This document shows, piece after piece, positions 17,209 to 25,556 of a stretch of DNA of 64,000 nt; position 1 is the stretch's first letter, and every line of letters starts with the position of its first letter. The position numbers and the translations under genes were made by a program. Source of the DNA: Stella humosa (lineage in GTDB: Bacteria; Pseudomonadota; Alphaproteobacteria; ATCC43930; Allostellaceae); contig NZ_AP019700.1 in the NCBI RefSeq assembly GCF_006738645.1, positions 4,136,001 to 4,200,000 of the forward strand, given 5' to 3'. Below the pieces are notes generated by a model, which was not told the DNA's origin, searched no databases, and saw only the letters and a list, made by a program, of their open reading frames with translations.

Positions 17209-18717
17209 ATGCATCCGATCCAATTCTTCCTGCGCCGCGCCGAGGCGGCCCCCGATGCCGTCGCCCTCGAAGACGCGGGCGGGCAGCTCACCTACCGGGC
17301 GCTGGCGGAACGCGTCCTGGCCCTGGCCGCCGGCTTCCAGGCGATCGACCCCACCCCCGGCAGCCGCGTCGGCCTGTCGGCCTACAACAGCGCCGACCAT
17401 GTGACGGCGCTGCTGGCGACGATGGCCGCCGGCAAGGTGTGGGTCCCGCTCTATCCCAAGAACGGGCGCCAGGAACTGGACCGCATGGTGGGCTTCACCG
17501 AGCCCTCGATCGTCGTGGCCGACGCCGAATGCCGCGACGGCTTCGACGCGCAGGGGGCGGCACTGGTCACCATCGACCCTGCCAGCCGCGCCGCCGGCAC
17601 GCTGGAAGGGCTGGTCGAGGCCAATATCGGCCGGCGGCCGGCGCCCGACGACCTGCCGCTCTCGGCCACCCAGGCGATCAAGTTCACGGGCGGGTCGACC
17701 GGCGCGCCCAAGGGCGTGATGCAGCCCTATCGCGCCTGGACGACCAACGCGCTGACCCAGATCCACCACTACGGGCTGGGACCGGCCGACCGCAACCTGG
17801 CGGCGGCCCCCATCACCCACGGCACGTCGACCTACATCGTGCCGACCCTGGCCGCGGGCGGGCGCATCGCCGTCGTCGACCGGCAGCGGCCGGCCGAGGT
17901 GCTGGAATGCTTCCGCCGCTTCGGTACGACGCTGACCTTCCTGCCGCCCACCGTCATCTACCTGCTGATGGAGGCGGCCGACGACGCCCCCTGCCCCACC
18001 CTGCGCAACCTCGTCTATGGCGGCGGGCCGATGCGGCCCGAGCGCATCCGCGCCGCGCAGGAGCGGTTCGGCCCGGTGCTCGCCACCTCCTACGGCCAGA
18101 CCGAGGCGCCGCAGATCATCACGGTGGTGCCGCCCGACGAGCTGATGCTGGACGAGAACCGCGCCACCGTCGGCCGCGCCAGCCTGCTGACCGAACTGGC
18201 GATCCTGGACGCCGACGGCCGCCGCCTGCCCCAGGGAGAGACGGGGGAGGTCTGCGCCCGCGGCGACCTGCTGATGAGCGGCTATTGGCGCAACCCGGAG
18301 AAGACGGCCGAGACGCTGGTCGACGGCTGGCTGCGCACCGGCGACCTGGGCGCGGTCGACGAGCGCGGCTACCTGACGCTGAAGGGCCGCTCGCGCGAGG
18401 TGGTGATCACCGGCGGCTTCAACGTCTACCCGATCGACGTGGAGGCCGCACTCGGCCGCCACCCCGACGTGCTCGACGTCGCCGTCTTCGGCATCGAGGA
18501 CGCCAAGTGGGGCGAGGCCGTCCATGCCGCAGTCCAGCTCCGACCCGGCGCCGCCACCACCCAGGCCGAGCTGATCGCCTTCGCGCGCGACGCGGTCGGC
18601 CCGGTCAAGACGCCCAAGGCGATCCACCTCTATCCCGAACTGCCGAAGAACGCCTTCGGCAAGATCCTGAAGCCGCAGCTGCAGCGCGAAGCCGCGGCGC
18701 GCGCGCCCGCGAGTTGA
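17209..18717 (+). CDS. Class I adenylate-forming enzyme (acyl-CoA ligase type)
   Basis: This 502-residue ANL-superfamily enzyme starts at ATG 17209 (MHPIQFFLRRAEAAPDA); an in-frame TTG at 17203 is less likely. Motifs in order are FTGGSTGAPKGVMQPYR (about 159), YGQTEAPQII (about 300), RTGDLGAVDERGYLTLKGRS, ITGGFNVYPIDVEAAL and the C-terminal lysine context KNAFGKILKPQL. It would form an acyl-AMP and then, most likely, an acyl-CoA. The acid is unknown. It differs clearly from the other ligase at 4711-6237 and is not part of its operon. A secreted protein gene follows closely. Confidence 0.92.
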   Translation: MHPIQFFLRRAEAAPDAVALEDAGGQLTYRALAERVLALAAGFQAIDPTPGSRVGLSAYNSADHVTALLATMAAGKVWVPLYPKNGRQELDRMVGFTEPSIVVADAECRDGFDAQGAALVTIDPASRAAGTLEGLVEANIGRRPAPDDLPLSATQAIKFTGGSTGAPKGVMQPYRAWTTNALTQIHHYGLGPADRNLAAAPITHGTSTYIVPTLAAGGRIAVVDRQRPAEVLECFRRFGTTLTFLPPTVIYLLMEAADDAPCPTLRNLVYGGGPMRPERIRAAQERFGPVLATSYGQTEAPQIITVVPPDELMLDENRATVGRASLLTELAILDADGRRLPQGETGEVCARGDLLMSGYWRNPEKTAETLVDGWLRTGDLGAVDERGYLTLKGRSREVVITGGFNVYPIDVEAALGRHPDVLDVAVFGIEDAKWGEAVHAAVQLRPGAATTQAELIAFARDAVGPVKTPKAIHLYPELPKNAFGKILKPQLQREAAARAPAS

Positions 18718-18727
18718 AGGCTATTCC

Positions 18728-19309
18728 TTGAAGTTCCGGCCGATATTCGCCGCCATCCTGGCGCTGGCGACGCCGGCCGCGGCCTCGACCCTGCCCATCC
18801 CGCGCGCCGGGACGACGATCCTGTGGGCCGATGGTGGCACCTGGACGGTGACGGCCGCCGACCATGCCGGCATGGACGTGGCGGCCACTGGCCCGAACGG
18901 CGCGCGGGATGCCATCCGCATCGTCGACGGTGTCTTCCCCCATCGGCAGGATGGCCAGACGACCACCTACGACGCAGCGCAACTGGCGGCGCTGCGCCCG
19001 CTGGAATCCGGCCGGGTCGTCAATTTCCTGGCCGATGAGACCGGCCCTGCCGGTGCCAGCCGATGGCTCATCCATGTCGCCATCGCCGGACGCGAGACGA
19101 TCGAGACGCCGGCCGGCCGCTTCGAAGTGCTGCTGGTCGAGAACCACCGCCGCAGCCCCGAACCCTACAGCACGCAGCGCGAGAGCCTCGTCGAATGGTC
19201 GGTCGCGGTGGCACTCGGCCTGCCCGTCGCCATGCGCGCCTGGAGCCTCGTCGAGGGCCGCGCGGTGATGACGCTGGAGCGCAAGGCCGTCGCCATCGGC
19301 CTGCCATGA
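18728..19309 (+). CDS. Hypothetical secreted protein
   Basis: This is a 193-residue protein with a TTG start at 18728 and GAAGG seven bases upstream. FAAILALATPAAA (about 7-20) is a Sec signal peptide, giving a mature periplasmic or extracellular protein with a mainly beta composition. Hydrophobic strands alternate with charged turns (GRETIETPAGRFEVLLVEN is typical). There are no cysteines and no recognised family. Only 10 nt separate it from the ligase stop, so it is probably in that operon. A link to the ligase pathway is possible but unproven. Confidence 0.7.
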   Translation: MKFRPIFAAILALATPAAASTLPIPRAGTTILWADGGTWTVTAADHAGMDVAATGPNGARDAIRIVDGVFPHRQDGQTTTYDAAQLAALRPLESGRVVNFLADETGPAGASRWLIHVAIAGRETIETPAGRFEVLLVENHRRSPEPYSTQRESLVEWSVAVALGLPVAMRAWSLVEGRAVMTLERKAVAIGLP

Positions 19310-19329
19310 AAATGCGCCCGACAGACGGC

Positions 19330-19358
19330 TTGCCACCCGCCGCCGTCCCGTGTATGTC
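19330..19358 (+). promoter_or_regulatory. Promoter of tRNA-Thr
   Basis: TTGCCA (19330-19335), a 17-bp spacer and TATGTC (19353-19358) give a sigma-70-like promoter. The expected start is about 19365, eight bases before the mature tRNA 5' end. Confidence 0.55.
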
Positions 19359-19373
19359 TCGCCGCCTTCCGGA

Positions 19374-19448
19374 GCCGCCGTAGCTCAGTGGTAGAGCACA
19401 CCCTTGGTAAGGGTGGGGTCGTGATTTCGATTATCACCGGCGGCACCA
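19374..19448 (+). tRNA. tRNA-Thr (anticodon GGT)
   Basis: A 75-nt cloverleaf can be folded with an encoded CCA end. The acceptor stem is GCCGCCG/CGGCGGC, the D-arm GCTC...GAGC, the anticodon stem CACCC/GGGTG with loop TTGGTAA (anticodon GGT), and the T-arm GTGAT-TTCGATT-ATCAC. The pair closing the T-loop is T-A instead of the almost invariant G53-C61. A run of five T follows directly and could end transcription. The following 3.5 kb looks foreign, as is common downstream of tRNA genes. Confidence 0.92.
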
Positions 19449-19519
19449 TTTTTCTCCCGTAAATGCTGGTGTTCTGGCTCTCCCCCACCGGGGGCGAAAG
19501 GGCTGACTTCGGCACCATT
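19441..19519 (+). repeat. 10-bp direct repeat of the tRNA 3' end
   Basis: CGGCACCATT occurs at 19441-19450, spanning the tRNA acceptor end, and again at 19510-19519. A fragment of a tRNA 3' end a short distance downstream is what an old integration att site can look like, but the match is short and no integrase gene is present. Confidence 0.35.
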
Positions 19520-19664
19520 CGCCGGAACGCGACGTGAACCAGCGGGGGAAAGCGTGCACGGACGTGCAGCTTGTTCTTGCTCCGTTCTTGCGCCAGAGAT
19601 TGACGTGACCCCCTGAAACTCCTCCAGAAATAATTAGAGTCCGCCCCAAGGAAGGGACGGACGA

Positions 19665-19931
19665 ATGAAACGATCAAGGTTCACGGAAGAGCAGATCATC
19701 GCGATCCTGCGCGAGCAGGAGGCGGGCGTGCCGGTGGCAGACCTTTGCCGCAAGCACGGTCTGAGCTCGCCGACGTTCTACAAGTGGAAGGCCAAGTACG
19801 GCGGCCTGGACGTGTCGGAGGCCCGGCGTCTAAAGGCGCTGGAGGACGAGAACGCCAAGCTCAAACGGATGCTGGCGGACGCGATGCTCGACAACGTCGC
19901 GCTGAAAGATCTGCTTGGAAAAAAATGGTGA
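19665..19931 (+). CDS. IS3-family transposase OrfA
   Basis: This is an 88-residue DNA-binding subunit. The N-terminal helix-turn-helix [19 protein letters not shown] followed by [20 protein letters not shown] is the usual InsE/OrfA type. A leucine-zipper-like helix follows ([20 protein letters not shown]), which mediates assembly with OrfAB. The stop TGA lies just beyond a run of seven A (19919-19925), a likely -1 slippery site for making the OrfAB fusion transposase. The terminal IR at 19601 lies 64 nt upstream of the start. Confidence 0.92.
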   Translation: MKRSRFTEEQIIAILREQEAGVPVADLCRKHGLSSPTFYKWKAKYGGLDVSEARRLKALEDENAKLKRMLADAMLDNVALKDLLGKKW

Positions 19932-20854
19932 CGCCCGCTGCCCATCGGGAGGCCGCGGTGTACCTGCAGTCGACCTACGAGATGAGCCAGCGGCGGGCGT
20001 GCCGGGTGATCAGCACCGACCGCACCAGCGTGCGCTACCAGGCCACGCGGCCTGACGACGCCCATCTGCGCGAGCGCCTGAGGGCCCTGGCCCAGGAACG
20101 ACGGCGCTTCGGCTACCGCCGGCTGCATGTGCTGCTGCGGCGCGAGGGCCATGCGGTGAACAAGAAGCGCGTCCAGCGGATCTACCGCGAGGAACGGCTG
20201 ACGGTGCGCCGGCGCGGCGGACGCAAGCGAGCCGTGGGCACAAGGCGGCCGATCGAGACGCCACTGGCGGCCAACCAGCGCTGGAGCCTGGACTTCGTGT
20301 CCGACCAGATGACGGACGGGCGGCGCTTCCGCATCCTGACCGTGATCGACAACTGCACCCGTGAGTGCCTGGGCCTGGTGCCCGACACCTCGCTGTCGGG
20401 ACGACGGGTGGCTCGCGAGCTCGACGTCATCATCGGCCAGCGCGGGCGTCCGGACATGATCGTCAGCGACAACGGCACCGAATACACCTCCAACGCCATC
20501 CTCGGCTGGGCCGACGAGACCGGCGTCGGCTGGCATTACATCGCGCCGGGCAAGCCTCAGCAGAACGGCCACAACGAGAGCTTCAACGGCCGCCTGCGGG
20601 ACGAGCTGCTGAACGAGACGCTCTTCCGCTCGCTGCCGCATGCGCGGGCCGTGCTGGAAACCTGGCGGCGCGACTACAACGAGCAGCGGCCACACTCCAA
20701 GCTCGGCTGGATGACGCCCAGGGACTACGCCCGCGCCATCTGCGGACCGACCGGCGACCGCGCTGCGCAGCCTGGGGGCTCCGCGCGGACGCCTCTTGCC
20801 ACCCACCTAAACCCAGGCTCAGATCAACCCAGGACTCTCGTTATGGCTGGATGA
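19926..20854 (+). CDS. IS3-family transposase OrfB (DDE integrase core)
   Basis: This frame gives about 309 residues counted from ATG 19926 ([15 protein letters not shown]). It is in the -1 frame relative to orfA and stays open upstream, so the fused OrfAB is made by slippage on A7. The N-terminal HTH_21-like region includes [16 protein letters not shown]. The integrase core carries the DDE residues: Asp in SLDFVSDQ, Asp in [12 protein letters not shown] and Glu in [18 protein letters not shown]. The frame is intact, so the element could still be active. The C-terminal tail after [10 protein letters not shown] is slightly longer than usual. Confidence 0.92.
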
Positions 20855-20894
20855 GAAACGGGGTCACGTCACAGACCTTCCTGTGGTCGAACGA

Positions 20895-21719
20895 TCACTG
20901 CGGTTTTCGGCACATGATCCTGACTGGACGTGTCCTGAATTCCTCAATGTTTCGAGCAGCGTTCCGAATTTTTTCTGAAGCCGCAGGGCCCAGAATGATG
21001 TGAACGCCAAGCGGCGGGAGCGCGCCATTGTCCATAAGCGAGATCATCTTCCTATAGCCCTGAAGGTAGTCGATGCCGGTCTCAACCACCTCGATCATCT
21101 GGAATCCCACGGCGCCGAGCAGCGCGACGGTCTGTTCGGGGGGCAGGAGATATGCACCAGCACCATCTTCAGACCACGGCAGCGGATGATGCGGGGTTCC
21201 GGCTGCACCAAGGCCGTGTTCGGTCAGGGCGAAGAAGGCTCCCGGCCGCAGGACTCGAAAGGCTTCCGCGAAGAAGCGATCACGGTCGGGGACATTCATC
21301 GTGACATGCTGGGCGTAGCCTCCGTCGAAGCTCTCATCCGCATAGGGCAGTTTCTGGCCATCGCCGTACCGGATGGTGACCCGATCTCGCATTCTGGTCA
21401 TCTCAGAGAGTCTGTTGCCTGCATCGACGAACGGCTCAGAGATGTCGATGCCTTCGACATGGCATCCGAACCTATCCGCCAGATAACGAGCTGGACCCCC
21501 AATTCCGCAACCGATGTCGACGATCCGATCACCGGACCTGATCGGCAGGCTGTCAGCCAGTTCTTTGGTGGCCGCGAACCCGCGGGCATGGATATGATCC
21601 ACGGGCGCAAGCTGCTCGATCGTCGCAGTCCCAGCGGACAGTCCTGAAGCTCTCATCGCATCAAGGATGCGCTCATGAATATCCGCGGCACCCCAGTGGC
21701 TCGCGATCGGATCAGTCAT
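20895..21719 (-). CDS. SAM-dependent methyltransferase (class I)
   Basis: This is a 274-residue protein. The SAM-binding motif VDIGCGIGGPARYLA (about 67-81) is followed by VEGIDISEPFVDAG, an acidic loop and DGGYAQHVTMNVPDRDRFF, giving a UbiE/dimethylglycine-methyltransferase-like class I fold. The ATG at 21717-21719 has a GGGGAG site upstream. The acceptor is unknown. Codon use is visibly less GC-saturated than the surrounding core genes, and the gene sits between an IS and a GNAT gene downstream of a tRNA, so it is likely acquired. Its stop lies only 24 bp from the IS3 right end. Confidence 0.85.
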   Translation of the reverse strand: MTDPIASHWGAADIHERILDAMRASGLSAGTATIEQLAPVDHIHARGFAATKELADSLPIRSGDRIVDIGCGIGGPARYLADRFGCHVEGIDISEPFVDAGNRLSEMTRMRDRVTIRYGDGQKLPYADESFDGGYAQHVTMNVPDRDRFFAEAFRVLRPGAFFALTEHGLGAAGTPHHPLPWSEDGAGAYLLPPEQTVALLGAVGFQMIEVVETGIDYLQGYRKMISLMDNGALPPLGVHIILGPAASEKIRNAARNIEEFRTRPVRIMCRKPQ

Positions 21720-21847
21720 AGCGTGCTTCTCCCCTCACGGCGGTAAGTCTGACGCGATTATGCGCTTCTTGATTCCAAGATGAGAGTGATGCGTTCAGTT
21801 GGCACGCATCCTCCATCGCGTTATCGTCAACGATCGGGGGGTTTGCC

Positions 21848-22642
21848 ATGTCGGGTTATTTTGGCACCGAAACGCAGCAGCGCCTGCAGGCGCGGGCCGA
21901 GGAAAGCGTCGATTTCATCAACGCGACAGCCGGAGCATGCCAGGCCGGCCGCACAATGGGCTGCGACGACCCGGACCAACTTGGATGGGAGCGGATCGAG
22001 GATTTCCTCAAGCGTGATGGCATCATCGGCTTTCGTCTGATCCCGAACAGCAAGGTCAATGAACTCAGAGACCGACTGACGAAGTGGAATTGCCGCTTCG
22101 ATAGCTGGGACGTATTTCTCGCCGACCGCGCAAGCGCGTTGGCTGCCTCGGAAGCAATCCTGGCCCGCGGCCTGCCGGATGAGTTGACGGAACTGGATAG
22201 GCCGACCGACCCACAAGGCGGATATACGGTTCGCATCCAGATGCTCATGGCTGCCGCCGGCATCGTACCGTTTTCCGGGTCGCTGCTGATTGGAGCTTTT
22301 GGTCCGGCGACAACCTTGGCAATCGGCGACGGCGAGGGAACCATCGTGGCGGCGGCACACGGCTATCTGCCGCACAATGCCCTCAGCCCGTATCGCCGTC
22401 ATGCCTGGGGCGGCCTCGTGGCGGTGGCAGAATCGCAGCGCGGCAAAGGCCTCGGCACCTACATCAATGCCCGCATGATCGTCAGTTTATTCCGAGATCT
22501 CGACGCGTCACACATCTATGAACTCGTATCCGCGACGAATATCCCCTCCCGACGCATGGTCGAGACCTGCGGACTTCGCGCCGAACCAAGTCTCGTGTGC
22601 GGGATCGCGTCGCCCAATGACAGCGCGCGTTTCACGCGTTAG
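21848..22642 (+). CDS. GNAT-family N-acetyltransferase with unknown N-terminal domain
   Basis: This is a 264-residue protein. The C-terminal about 110 residues hold the acetyl-CoA fold: LAIGDGEGTIVAAAHGYLP, then the motif-A pyrophosphate loop VAVAESQRGKGLGTYINAR and YELVSATNIPSRRMVETCG. The first about 140 residues do not match a common GNAT extension, so this may be a two-domain or atypical acetyltransferase. The substrate could be an amine, an amino acid or an antibiotic. It is divergent from the methyltransferase, in the tRNA-adjacent segment. The ATG is preceded by a G-rich run of six G. Confidence 0.75.
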   Translation: MSGYFGTETQQRLQARAEESVDFINATAGACQAGRTMGCDDPDQLGWERIEDFLKRDGIIGFRLIPNSKVNELRDRLTKWNCRFDSWDVFLADRASALAASEAILARGLPDELTELDRPTDPQGGYTVRIQMLMAAAGIVPFSGSLLIGAFGPATTLAIGDGEGTIVAAAHGYLPHNALSPYRRHAWGGLVAVAESQRGKGLGTYINARMIVSLFRDLDASHIYELVSATNIPSRRMVETCGLRAEPSLVCGIASPNDSARFTR

Positions 22643-22956
22643 GCGTCACCAGCGTGCCGCGGACGGCGGCGAATCATGTCCCGCGTCCACTCAACGCCGC
22701 CTGGCTCGACTTCGCCCCTGGCACCTATAGCCGATGGAAGGCCGGCGACCGGGACATCCCGGTCGGAGTCGGCATGGTGTGTCGCGCTCTGCCTGCGGGA
22801 TTCCGTGATGATCTCCCCGCGGTTCCGCCCAGGCGTTCGACGCGGCCACCAAGAAGGCGGCCTGAATGCCACCCAAAGGTTGCCCGGGCCGCCGTTAGAG
22901 AGGGTCGACCGTCACGCCAATGCCCCCGCCGGCCGGCGTCCTCACCCGCCCCCGTC
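22643..22956. other. Non-coding/degenerate stretch with no intact gene
   Basis: No complete gene is supported. A forward reading frame contains a helix-turn-helix-like fragment (APGTYSRWKAGDRDIPVG) reminiscent of small Cro-like proteins. In a different frame a tail SAQAFDAATKKAA ends at a stop near 22865. Both look like shards of decayed genes. The segment separates the acquired-looking island from the ABC transporter operon. Confidence 0.5.
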
Positions 22957-23712
22957 CTACCCCAGCACGTCCCCGCGCTGCGCCCAGAAGGTGAAGCGGC
23001 GCTCGGCCCGGGCGCAGACGGCGTACATGGCGATGCCGAGGACCGCGATCACAAAGAGGCCGGCGAATACCAGCGGCACGTCGAGGCGGGCCGATGCCGC
23101 CATCATCAGGGCACCCACGCCGTCGCTGCCGGCCGCCGTCTCGGCCACCACGGCGCCCACGAAGGCCAGGGTGATCGCGACCTTGAGCGCGGCGAAAAAG
23201 TAGGGCAGCGCGCGGGGGATGCCGACCTTGAGCAGGATGTCGGACGGGCGCGCGCCCAGCGCCCGCAGCACATCCCGCAGTTCCGGCTCGACGGTGGCGA
23301 TGCCGGTCGCGACGTTGACCGATATGGGAAAGAACGAGATCAGGAAGGCGGTCAACACCGCCGGCACCGCGCCCGAGCCGAACCAGATGATCAGCACCGG
23401 GACGATCGCCACCTTGGGCACGCTGTTGAAGCCGATCAGCACCGGGTAGAGGCCGGCATAGACCGTGCGCGAGACGCCGATCAGGATGCCGAGGCCGGCG
23501 CCCACGACGATGGCGAGCGCGAAGCCGGCCGCCGTCGTCGCCAGCGTGTAGAGGGCAGCCCAGCCCAGCGCCTGCCAGAACTTGACGAGCGACAAGGCGA
23601 CGGCCGAGGGCGGCGGCAGGATGAAGACCGGCACCGCCAGCAGGCGGCACAGCCCCTCCCACAGCAGCAGCGAGGCAATCGCGAAGACCCAGGGGACGAG
23701 GCGCAGGCTCAT
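22957..23712 (-). CDS. ABC transporter permease (NitT/TauT type)
   Basis: This is a 251-residue inner-membrane protein with about six hydrophobic helices of the SsuC/TauC fold. The EAA-type loop interacting with the ATPase is present (GARPSDILLKVGIPRALPYF). I start at ATG 23710-23712 (MSLRLVPWVFA), where the stop of the ATPase gene overlaps by 4 nt. It forms the channel of an importer with the ATPase and the binding protein encoded immediately upstream. The substrate is not known; sulfonates, nitrate or pyrimidine-type thiamine precursors are the usual ones. Confidence 0.93.
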   Translation of the reverse strand: MSLRLVPWVFAIASLLLWEGLCRLLAVPVFILPPPSAVALSLVKFWQALGWAALYTLATTAAGFALAIVVGAGLGILIGVSRTVYAGLYPVLIGFNSVPKVAIVPVLIIWFGSGAVPAVLTAFLISFFPISVNVATGIATVEPELRDVLRALGARPSDILLKVGIPRALPYFFAALKVAITLAFVGAVVAETAAGSDGVGALMMAASARLDVPLVFAGLFVIAVLGIAMYAVCARAERRFTFWAQRGDVLG

Positions 23713-24512
23713 GCCACCGGCGCCTGCGCCTGGCGCACGTCGCCGATCGCGTCGCGCAGGCGGTGCACGATGTCGGTGAAGGCGGGGGAGAAGGTCGTCT
23801 CCAGCGTGCGTGGCCGCGGCAGGTCGATCGCATGGCGGGCGACGATGCGGCCCGGCCGGCTGCTCATGACATGCACCTCGTCGGCCAGGAAGGCGGCCTC
23901 GCGCAGGTCGTGGGTTACGAGGATGCCGGTGAAGCCGCGCTGCAACCATACGCCCTGCAGCACCGCCCACAGCTCCTCGCGGGTGAAGGCGTCGAGGGCG
24001 GCGAACGGCTCGTCCAGCAGCAGGATCTCCGGGTCATGGACCAGCGCCCGGCAGATCGAGGCCCGCTGCTGCATGCCGCCCGAGAGCTGCCAGGGGAAGC
24101 GGTCACCGAAGCCGTCCAGCCCGACCGTCGCCAGCAGGCGGCGGCAGCGCTCGCGATAGGGGGCGGGGTCGCGGCGGAAGGCGCGGCGGTGGCTGCCGAC
24201 GATCTCGAACGGCAGCACGACATTGTCGATGGTCGTCCGCCAGGGCAGCAGGGTCGGGTTCTGGAAGGCCATGCCGACATTGGGCAGCGGCCGGTCGACC
24301 ACCCGCCCGTCGACCCGCACGGAGCCCCGGCCAGGCCGCATCAGGCCCGACACCAGCTTCATCATCGACGACTTGCCGCAACCGCTGGGGCCGACCACGG
24401 CCACGAAGCCGCCGCGCGGCACGTCCAGCGTCAGGTCGGCGACGGCCGGCGTCGCCCCCTCCCCCACGCCGTAGGTGAGGGCGACCCGGTCGAGGCTGAC
24501 GAAGCCGCTCAC
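23709..24512 (-). CDS. ABC transporter ATP-binding protein (NitT/TauT type)
   Basis: This is a 267-residue ATPase. It shows Walker A VVGPSGCGKSSMMK, Q-loop AFQNPTLLPW, signature LSGGMQQRASI, Walker B ILLLDEPFAALD and the H-loop VTHDLREAAF. These are typical of the SsuB/TauB/NrtD group that energises import from the cytosolic side. It overlaps the genes on both sides by 4 nt (23709-23712 and 24509-24512), so SBP, ATPase and permease are tightly coupled. Confidence 0.96.
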   Translation of the reverse strand: MSGFVSLDRVALTYGVGEGATPAVADLTLDVPRGGFVAVVGPSGCGKSSMMKLVSGLMRPGRGSVRVDGRVVDRPLPNVGMAFQNPTLLPWRTTIDNVVLPFEIVGSHRRAFRRDPAPYRERCRRLLATVGLDGFGDRFPWQLSGGMQQRASICRALVHDPEILLLDEPFAALDAFTREELWAVLQGVWLQRGFTGILVTHDLREAAFLADEVHVMSSRPGRIVARHAIDLPRPRTLETTFSPAFTDIVHRLRDAIGDVRQAQAPVA

Positions 24513-25519
24513 TTGGGCGGCATGCGCTCGGCCGCGGGCGGCAGGAAGCGGTCGGTGTAGACCGTGCCCAGCGCCGGAGGAGCGACGCCATAGGCATCGG
24601 CCACCAGGGCGATCGCCTTGGTCATGCGGGCGGCATCGACCGACGAATAGCCGTTCGCCTTCACATGCGGGGTCAACACCAGGAGTTCGTTCAGGAACTT
24701 CAGCCGCTCGGCCTCGAACGCCGCATCGACCGTGGCGTCGCGCTTCTTCAGCGTCTCGGCCATGCCGAGCGGGTCGCGGAGCGATTCGTTCATCGCCTTC
24801 ACCGTCGCCCGGAGGAAGCCGCGCACCACCTCCGGGTTCTTCTCGGCATAGGCGGGCTGGACGATGACGGCATTGGAATAGAGGTCGACGCCATGGTCGG
24901 CGTAGCGGATGACGGCGATGTCCTCGGGCTTCACGCCGATGGCCATGAGGTTGAAGCGGGCGGACGTGACGAAGCCGGTGATCGCGTCGACCTCGCCGCG
25001 CACCAGGAGGGGCTCGCGCAGGCGGATGTCGACCGGCTTCAGGGTCAGCTTCGCGGGGTCGATGGCGTTGGCCTTGGCGAAGACCGGGAAGATCTGCCGG
25101 CCGGTATCGAGGTCGGGCGCACCGATGGTCTTGCCGGCGAGGTCGGCCGGCCGGGCGATCCCCTTGGCCTTCAGGCTGAGGATCGACAAGGGCGAGCTGT
25201 CATAGGCCACGAACACGGCAACCAGCGGCCGGTCGGGGTTCTGCGCGTTGAAGCGGATCATCGCGCTGATGTCGGCGAAGCCGATGTCGTAGGCGCCCGA
25301 CGCCACCCGGTTGACCGCATCGCCGGAGCCGTTGGCGGCATCGACCTGGACCGCCAGCTTCTCGGCCGCGAACATCCCCTTCTCGGCCGCACCGGTGAAC
25401 ACCGCCTGCGGCCCCTGGAAGCGGAAATCGAGGCTGAACTTGACCGCCGTCTGCGCCACCGCCGCCGTTGGCAGGACGATGCCGACCGCTACTGCCAGAA
25501 CCTTCGCCACCCGCATCAT
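24509..25519 (-). CDS. ABC transporter substrate-binding protein (NMT1/SsuA-like)
   Basis: This is a 336-residue periplasmic protein starting at ATG 25517-25519 (MMRVAKVLAVAVGIVLP); an upstream in-frame ATG at 25537 would add six residues. The signal peptide ends around AVAQ. The mature protein begins VKFSLDFRFQGPQAVFTGAA, as in NMT1/THI5-like and SsuA-type binding proteins, then ASGAYDIGFAD and GKTIGAPDLDTGRQIFP. No lipobox is seen, so it is likely soluble. It is first in the operon with ATPase and permease and starts 37 nt after the stop of the MFS/spermidine-synthase-like gene. Confidence 0.93.
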   Translation of the reverse strand: MMRVAKVLAVAVGIVLPTAAVAQTAVKFSLDFRFQGPQAVFTGAAEKGMFAAEKLAVQVDAANGSGDAVNRVASGAYDIGFADISAMIRFNAQNPDRPLVAVFVAYDSSPLSILSLKAKGIARPADLAGKTIGAPDLDTGRQIFPVFAKANAIDPAKLTLKPVDIRLREPLLVRGEVDAITGFVTSARFNLMAIGVKPEDIAVIRYADHGVDLYSNAVIVQPAYAEKNPEVVRGFLRATVKAMNESLRDPLGMAETLKKRDATVDAAFEAERLKFLNELLVLTPHVKANGYSSVDAARMTKAIALVADAYGVAPPALGTVYTDRFLPPAAERMPPK

Positions 25520-25556
25520 CGCTGCCCCCTCTGCCATGCTTCAGCGCCCTCTGCCT

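Larger units (their letters stand above)
19601..20871 (+). mobile_element. IS3-family insertion sequence (IS407-like), about 1.27 kb
   Basis: The ends share a 12-bp perfect inverted repeat (TGACGTGACCCC at 19601-19612 and its complement at 20860-20871). The element carries orfA and orfB in overlapping frames with an A7 slippery run. No matching target duplication is seen (AGAT to the left, CAGA to the right), so it may be old or have recombined. It lies 150 bp after tRNA-Thr and 24 bp from the stop codon of the methyltransferase gene. Confidence 0.85.
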
